Part shown: positions 30,077-34,077 of the stretch, in pieces
Position numbering within the stretch: the stretch's first letter is position 1
How the letters are laid out: each line of letters begins with the position of its first letter
Source of the DNA: an uncultured Caballeronia sp.
GTDB taxonomy: Bacteria > Pseudomonadota > Gammaproteobacteria > Burkholderiales > Burkholderiaceae
DNA: 34,077 bases
Direction: 5' to 3'
Assembly: GCA_940588625.1 (NCBI GenBank)
Contig: CALNPU010000021.1
Span: forward strand, 1 to 34,077
Made by a program: the position numbers and the translations under genes
The notes under the pieces: generated by a model
The model's database searches: none
Told to the model about the DNA's origin: nothing
What the model saw: only the letters and a program-made list of their open reading frames with translations

Positions 30077-31281
30077 ATGCCGGCGTTTCGTTTCGAGGCA
30101 ATCGATCAGGCGGGCAAGTCGCAGACAGGCGTACTCGATACCGACAGTGCTCGTGCCGCCCGCAGCCAGCTCAGGACTCAGGGGCTGACGCCGCTGGTGG
30201 CCGAGGCGGCGGGTAGCCGCACGCATGGCGAGCGCAAACAGCGATTATCGCTGGGAAAACGCTTGTCGCAACGCGAGCAGGCCATTCTCACGCGACAACT
30301 CGCCAGTTTGCTGATCGCCGGGCTGCCGCTGGGCGAAACGCTTTCTGTGCCGACCGAGCAATCGGAGCGTGATTACATTCGCGAACTGATGGTCGCGATC
30401 CGTGCCGAAGTGCTGGGCGGCCACTCGTTCGAGAATGCGCTGGCGCAACATCCGCGCGATTTCCCCGAGATTTATCGCGCGCTGATGGCGGCCGGGGAAC
30501 ATACCGGCAAGCTTGGACTGGTGCTCGTGGATTACATCGAACAACGCAATGCGTTGAAGCAGAAGATCGTGCTCGCGTTCACCTATCCCGTGATCGTCAC
30601 GCTGATCGCGTTCGGGATTGTCATGTTCCTGCTGAGTTACGTGGTGCCGCAAATGGTGAATGTATTCGCCAGCACGAATCAGGCGCTGCCGTTCCTCACC
30701 ATCGCGATGATGGCGCTCTCCGGCTTCGTGCGAACTGGTGGTAGGCCGGGCTGATCGGCGTGGCGCTGCTGAGCTGGTTCATCAAGAGCCTGCTCGCGCG
30801 GCCCAGTCCGCGCATGGCGTTCGACAGGTGGCGGCTCACCGCGCCGTTGCTCGGCGAACTCGTGCGCGGCTACAACACCGTGCGTTTTGCCAGCACGCTT
30901 GCGATCCCGGCGGCCGGCGTGCCTATCCTGTGCGCGCTGCAAGCCGCAGGCGAGACCTTGAGCAACCGCGCGATGAACGCGAACGTTGAAGACGTGATCG
31001 TCCGCGTGCGCGAAGGTACGTCGCTGTCACGCGCGCTCGGTAACACGCGGACGTTTCCGCCCGTACTGGTCCACCTGATCCGCTCGGGCGAAGCCACCAG
31101 CGACGTTACTACCATGCTCGACCGCGCGTCCGAAGGCGAAGCGCGCGAACTCGAACGTCGCGCGATGTTTCTCACGAGCCTGCTGGAACCGCTGCTGATC
31201 CTCGCGATGGGCGTCGTCGTGCTGGTGATCGTGCTAGCGGTGATGCTGCCGATCATCGAATTGAATAATCTGGTGCAGTGA
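30077..31281 (+). pseudogene. gspF: Type II secretion inner-membrane protein GspF, frameshifted
   Basis: The first 218 residues, from MPAFRFEAIDQAGKSQTGVL, are normal GspF, including ILTRQLASLLIAGLPLGETL and the membrane helix FTYPVIVTLIAFGIVMFLLS. A one-base change near 30733 shifts the frame. In the restored frame a TAG follows at once (NWW-stop-AGLIG). The rest, GVALLSWFIKSLLARP to LPIIELNNLVQ, is otherwise complete, to TGA at 31279-31281. GspF is the polytopic platform protein that contacts GspE and GspL. The stop codon overlaps the GTG start of gspC. Confidence 0.9.
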
Positions 31282-31703
31282 AGAAGCCCATCCTGAATGC
31301 ATTTCAGACCCGCCTGCTATCGCTCATCGCGTTCGCTATTTTCTGCGCGACGCTGACGTGGTGGGTCATCACCCTGACCACGTACCAGAGGGCGTCGTTG
31401 CCCGCGGCGGCAAGGCGCGCGCTGTCGGTGGAACAGGCCACCACATTGTTCGGCGGGCAACTGCAACATCAGGAAAACCAGGACGTGCACCTGTTCGGGA
31501 TCCTCGCGTTGCAACACGGCACGGCGGCGATCGTGAGCTACGGCGGTGAACCGGCGAAGGCTATCTCGTTGGACAGCCCGCTGACACCGGGCGTGACCAT
31601 CAAGGAAGTGCAGGCGCGCTCGATCATCATCGATAGAAACGGTAAACGCTCCGAAATATTCCTGCCGCCGAGCGCTGTCGGTCCGACCATTTATGTGCGC
31701 TAA
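31278..31703 (+). CDS. gspC: Type II secretion protein GspC, intact
   Basis: An intact 141-residue protein. The GTG start at 31278 overlaps the gspF stop (GTGA). It has a short cytoplasmic tail, one membrane helix (about 10-33, LLSLIAFAIFCATLTWWVIT) and a periplasmic homology region (VEQATTLFGGQ, then HLFGILALQHGTAAIVSYGG and ITPG-like LTPGVTIKEV). There is no C-terminal PDZ domain. It is shorter than the enterobacterial proteins, a form I associate with Burkholderia. GspC links the inner-membrane platform to the secretin. With GspD, E and F broken it has no partner, so survival is probably chance in a short gene. Confidence 0.88.
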   Translation: MKKPILNAFQTRLLSLIAFAIFCATLTWWVITLTTYQRASLPAAARRALSVEQATTLFGGQLQHQENQDVHLFGILALQHGTAAIVSYGGEPAKAISLDSPLTPGVTIKEVQARSIIIDRNGKRSEIFLPPSAVGPTIYVR

Positions 31704-31902
31704 AACCGCTCAGGATCAAGCGGACCGAACGGGCGAAGCTTACGAAGTAAAATGCGCCCAAACGGACCTATAGAATGCTTGCCTGTCCGCAACGACCATT
31801 AATTGTTCCGATGAATGATCTGGCGAGAGCGGCGGACGGGCATCGAACATCATGTCTGGCCTGAGCGCTGTAACGACATCAATTGGAAAGGAAGATCAAA
31901 TC

Positions 31903-32382
31903 ATGCAAATGTGGATGAAGCGCCGCTACGAACTACAGACGGCGCAAGGTAGCCAGCAAACGCGTCGCCAGCGTGGTTTCACGCTGATCGAAATCATGGT
32001 TGTGATCGCGATTCTCGGCATTCTCGCCTCGTTGATCGTGCCCAAGATCATGAGTCGCCCGGACGAGGAGGCACGGCGCGACGCGGCGAAGGCGGATATT
32101 GGCTCGATCATGCAGTCACTGAATCTTTATCGACTGGATAACAGCCGCTATCCGACCCAGGAGCAGGGGCTGCGCGCACTGGTCAAAAAGCCGACCACCG
32201 AACCGGTCCCGAACAACTGGAAGGGCGGTGGTTATATGGATCGTGTTCCAGTCGACGCGTGGGGTAAGGAATATCAATACCTGAACCCGGGCGTACACAG
32301 CGAAATGGACGTATTCAGCTACGGCGCCGACGGCAAAGCGGGCGGCGAGGGCAACGACGCGGACATCGGCTCGTGGCAATAA
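31903..32382 (+). CDS. gspG: Type II secretion major pseudopilin GspG, intact
   Basis: An intact 159-residue prepilin. The start at 31903 (MQMWMKRRYE), with GGAAGG-like sequence upstream, is preferred to 31852. It has a long positively charged leader ending RRQRG, then the mature N-terminus FTLIEIMVVIAILGILASLI, whose G|F cleavage site and Glu+5 are those of type IV pilin-like proteins. The C-terminal calcium-binding region of major pseudopilins is present (NPGVHSEMDVFSYGADGKAG, ending NDADIGSWQ). It would form the periplasmic pseudopilus. Neighbouring minor pseudopilin genes are all broken. A 199-bp gap separates it from gspC. Confidence 0.92.
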   Translation: MQMWMKRRYELQTAQGSQQTRRQRGFTLIEIMVVIAILGILASLIVPKIMSRPDEEARRDAAKADIGSIMQSLNLYRLDNSRYPTQEQGLRALVKKPTTEPVPNNWKGGGYMDRVPVDAWGKEYQYLNPGVHSEMDVFSYGADGKAGGEGNDADIGSWQ

Positions 32383-32430
32383 AATAGGCTTTTTAGCCTC
32401 TCCTTGCGCCCTTAAAAGAAGCCAATTGAC

Positions 32431-32921
32431 GTGAACATGCAGCACAAGCAGGACTGTTCAGCACCCGAGGCGCCGCACTGCACGAAGGTGCGGCCGCAGG
32501 CCGGCTTTACGCTACTGGAAATGCTGGTGGTGCTGGCTTCGGTGAAGCTCACGCGCAATCCGCGCACGGATCTAAACGAGGAAGCGCAGCGTCTCGCGCT
32601 CCTGTTCGAATCCGCCGGCGACGAAGCGCAGGTGCGAGCAAGACCTATTGCGTGGTTACCGGTCGACGGCGGTTTTCGCTTCTATATCCGTACGGAAGAC
32701 GGCTGGCGTCCATTACGCGACGACCTGCTGCGCCCGTGCCGCTGGGACGGCGGCGTGACCGGTGTGACGATCCAGTACGCCGGTTCCGACCAGACAGCGG
32801 GGCGGGTGGTGTTCGGCACAGAAGCTATTGATACCCCGATGGAAGTGACGCTCGCGTCGGCGGTCGGCAGCGTAACGATTGTCGGCACCGGCAACGCGAC
32901 GGTCGTTATCAGGTGCGCTGA
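32431..32921 (+). pseudogene. gspH: Minor pseudopilin GspH, helix deletion and frameshift
   Basis: The prepilin leader ends PQAG|FTLLEMLVVLASVKLTRN. The hydrophobic helix after the cleavage site is about 10 residues shorter than in any pseudopilin, because MLVVL runs directly into ASVKLTRNPR; this is an in-frame deletion. The C-terminal domain is well preserved (EEAQRLALLFESAGDEAQVR, then VTGVTIQYAGSDQTAGRVVF). A single-base change near 32898 displaces the end. In the correct frame GRYQVR and TGA (32919-32921) follow, overlapping the gspI start by one base. It is non-functional on both counts. Confidence 0.85.
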
Positions 32922-33338
32922 TGCCAACGCTCACGTCCGGCTCTCGTTACGGCCTCACATCCAAGCTCAAACGCACGCGCGGTTTCACCATGATCGAAGT
33001 GCCGTCGCACTGGCGATCATCGCAGTGGCGCTGGCGGCGTCGCTCCGGGCGGTGGGCGCGCTTGCCACCGGCGAGGCGGATTTGCACGCCTGCTGGCCGG
33101 CTGGAGCGCCGACAACGAACTCGCGCGATTGCGGCTCACGCATACGTGGCCGGATATTGGCATCCATATGTTCGATTGCTCGCAGGGCAATCTCAAGCTG
33201 ACTTGCACCGACCGTGTGTCGGCCACGCCGAATCCGATTTTCTGGCAGGTGGAGGTCATCGTGGAGTCGCCCGGACTGGCAGACAATCTCGCGCAAATGG
33301 TCATGGTGGTGGCAAATGAAACCAGTCGTTCGCTTTAG
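32921..33338 (+). pseudogene. gspI: Minor pseudopilin GspI, frameshifted
   Basis: ATG at 32921 begins MPTLTSGSRYGLTSKLKRTR, then the prepilin site RG|FTMIEV. One base is lost directly after it (about 32999). The helix LVALAIIAVALAASLRAVGA continues in another frame, and a second shift near 33088 leads to WSADNELARLRLTHTWPDIG and TPNPIFWQVEVIVESPGLAD, ending at TAG 33336-33338. The pieces otherwise cover a normal GspI of about 135-140 residues. The gspJ start lies 23 bp inside its end. Confidence 0.87.
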
Positions 33339-33952
33339 GCGGGACGTTCGCGGCGCGCGTGGCACTCGCGGCTTTACGCTGATCGAGATGCTGGTCGTGA
33401 TCGCGACCCTCGCGGTGCTGTCGTGGCGTGGCCTCGACCAGATCATGCGCGGCCGCACGACCATTACGAACGCGATGGAAGATAAACTAAACGCGTGGTC
33501 GCGCAGTTGTTCGACCAGATGCGTATCGACGCCCGCCAGGCTGCTACCGACGACGAAGCCGGCCAGGCCGCAGTGGCTATCGGCGGGAACGCGCTGCAGA
33601 TCGTGCGCTACCGGCTGGTGGCGGGCGCGTGGTGCGCTTTGCGTCGCCGCTGCTCGGGAATGTGGGTGAGGTGCGCAGGGCGTTATCGGCGTCGGACAAC
33701 TCGGACGGCTGGACCGCGATCCCGCTGATTGGCCGCGTCTCGACCTTCGCCACGCGCGCCTACGTGCCCAAGGTCGGCTGGACGATGAGCATGGGCGACG
33801 TGACTGCGCAAATCACGCAGAACGACAACAACCGGAAGGTGCCGCAACTTGGCAATGCGCCGTTGCCGCGCGCCGTGACGGGTATTCAGATCGCGGTTGG
33901 CGCGCACAATCTGGCGCCGCCGATCACGCGCGTGTTTCTGATTGGAGAATGA
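33316..33952 (+). pseudogene. gspJ: Minor pseudopilin GspJ, frameshifted
   Basis: ATG at 33316 begins MKPVVRFRRD, with the cleavage site TRG|FTLIEMLVVIATLAVL, then SWRGLDQIMRGRTTITNAME. A shift near 33490 leads to VAQLFDQMRIDARQAATDDE and IGGNALQIVRYRLVAGA. Another near 33630 leads to VRFASPLLGNVGEVRRALSA and the normal C-terminus GIQIAVGAHNLAPPITRVFL, ending at TGA 33950-33952. The hydrophobic helix may also be a few residues short. Genes gspG to gspJ keep the usual overlapping operon arrangement. Confidence 0.87.
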
Positions 33953-34077
33953 CCATGCGTTCTTCATCGGTTCAGGCGAAACGGCACAGGTCATCCATTC
34001 CTATATGAACGCTTCCCGTTTGCGAAGGGTTTTTCGTGTGTTCTGGTGGACAGGATGGGCTGCAGTACTATATATCG
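33949..34077 (+). pseudogene. Possible start of gspK, not recognisable beyond the start
   Basis: An ATG at 33949 overlaps the gspJ stop (ATGA), exactly where gspK is expected. A frame is open to the window edge (MTMRFFIGSGETAQ and on), but it shows no GspK prepilin motif. Another frame from about 33962 reads SSSVQAKRHR, more like a GspK leader, and then stops at about 34009. Either the gene is frameshifted and truncated within 40 bases or the sequence beyond is foreign. The assignment rests mainly on position. Confidence 0.35.

Noticed and set aside
31278..32382. gspC plus gspG as a minimal pilus or novel system
   Set aside because: Neither can work without secretin, ATPase and platform, all of which are broken. 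Chance survival of short genes is simpler.

Overview
The window looks like a chromosome segment of a Burkholderia-type betaproteobacterium (Burkholderia, Paraburkholderia or Caballeronia) that is undergoing heavy gene decay. The protein sequences, the GC-rich codon use and the type II secretion gene order gspD-E-F-C-G-H-I-J all fit that group. Only eleven genes look intact, together about 8.0 kb of 34.1 kb (roughly 23%). Some twenty others are recognisable but carry frameshifts, in-frame stops, internal deletions or fused ends. This is the pattern expected of a host-restricted symbiont early in genome reduction, for example the leaf-nodule Burkholderia of Rubiaceae. The host assignment is inference; the decay is visible directly.

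Layout. 1-6360 (mostly minus): two branched-chain/amide amino-acid ABC transporter loci. The first (livM, livH, binding protein) is wholly broken. The second keeps an intact livM and a livH damaged only near its C-terminus, followed by a binding-protein remnant fused to a livF remnant. 6357-9010: a broken GMC oxidoreductase divergent from its broken LysR-type regulator. 9116-10557: a scrambled CYTH-domain gene, an Lrp gene with an internal stop, and an intact phhB whose expected partner phhA is absent. 11129-13886: an intact OmpR/TctE-like two-component pair, a bidirectional terminator and an intact SET-domain protein. 14170-16847: broken Old Yellow Enzyme-type oxidoreductase, MOSC protein and class I glutamine amidotransferase. 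17043-20846: intact MarR-type regulator with a C-terminal Cys4 motif, GCS2-type carboxylate-amine ligase and CPA2-type antiporter.

The spacers on either side of the ligase/antiporter pair each hold two perfect DnaA boxes beside an AT-rich tract, so this is a candidate chromosomal origin region. 21578-25936: broken mnmC, intact hupB with promoter and terminator, broken cobW-family GTPase and broken lytic transglycosylase. 26592 to the end: a type II secretion operon in which only gspC and gspG remain intact, so the secretion system must be non-functional.

Functionally, uptake, catabolic and secretion genes are being lost, while nucleoid structure (HU), ion homeostasis, signalling and a few regulators persist. 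I saw no tRNA, rRNA, CRISPR array, complete transposase or phage gene. I did not find a convincing new multi-gene system. The most interesting items are the DnaA-box clusters and the decay details: frame-compensated, fused and internally deleted genes.
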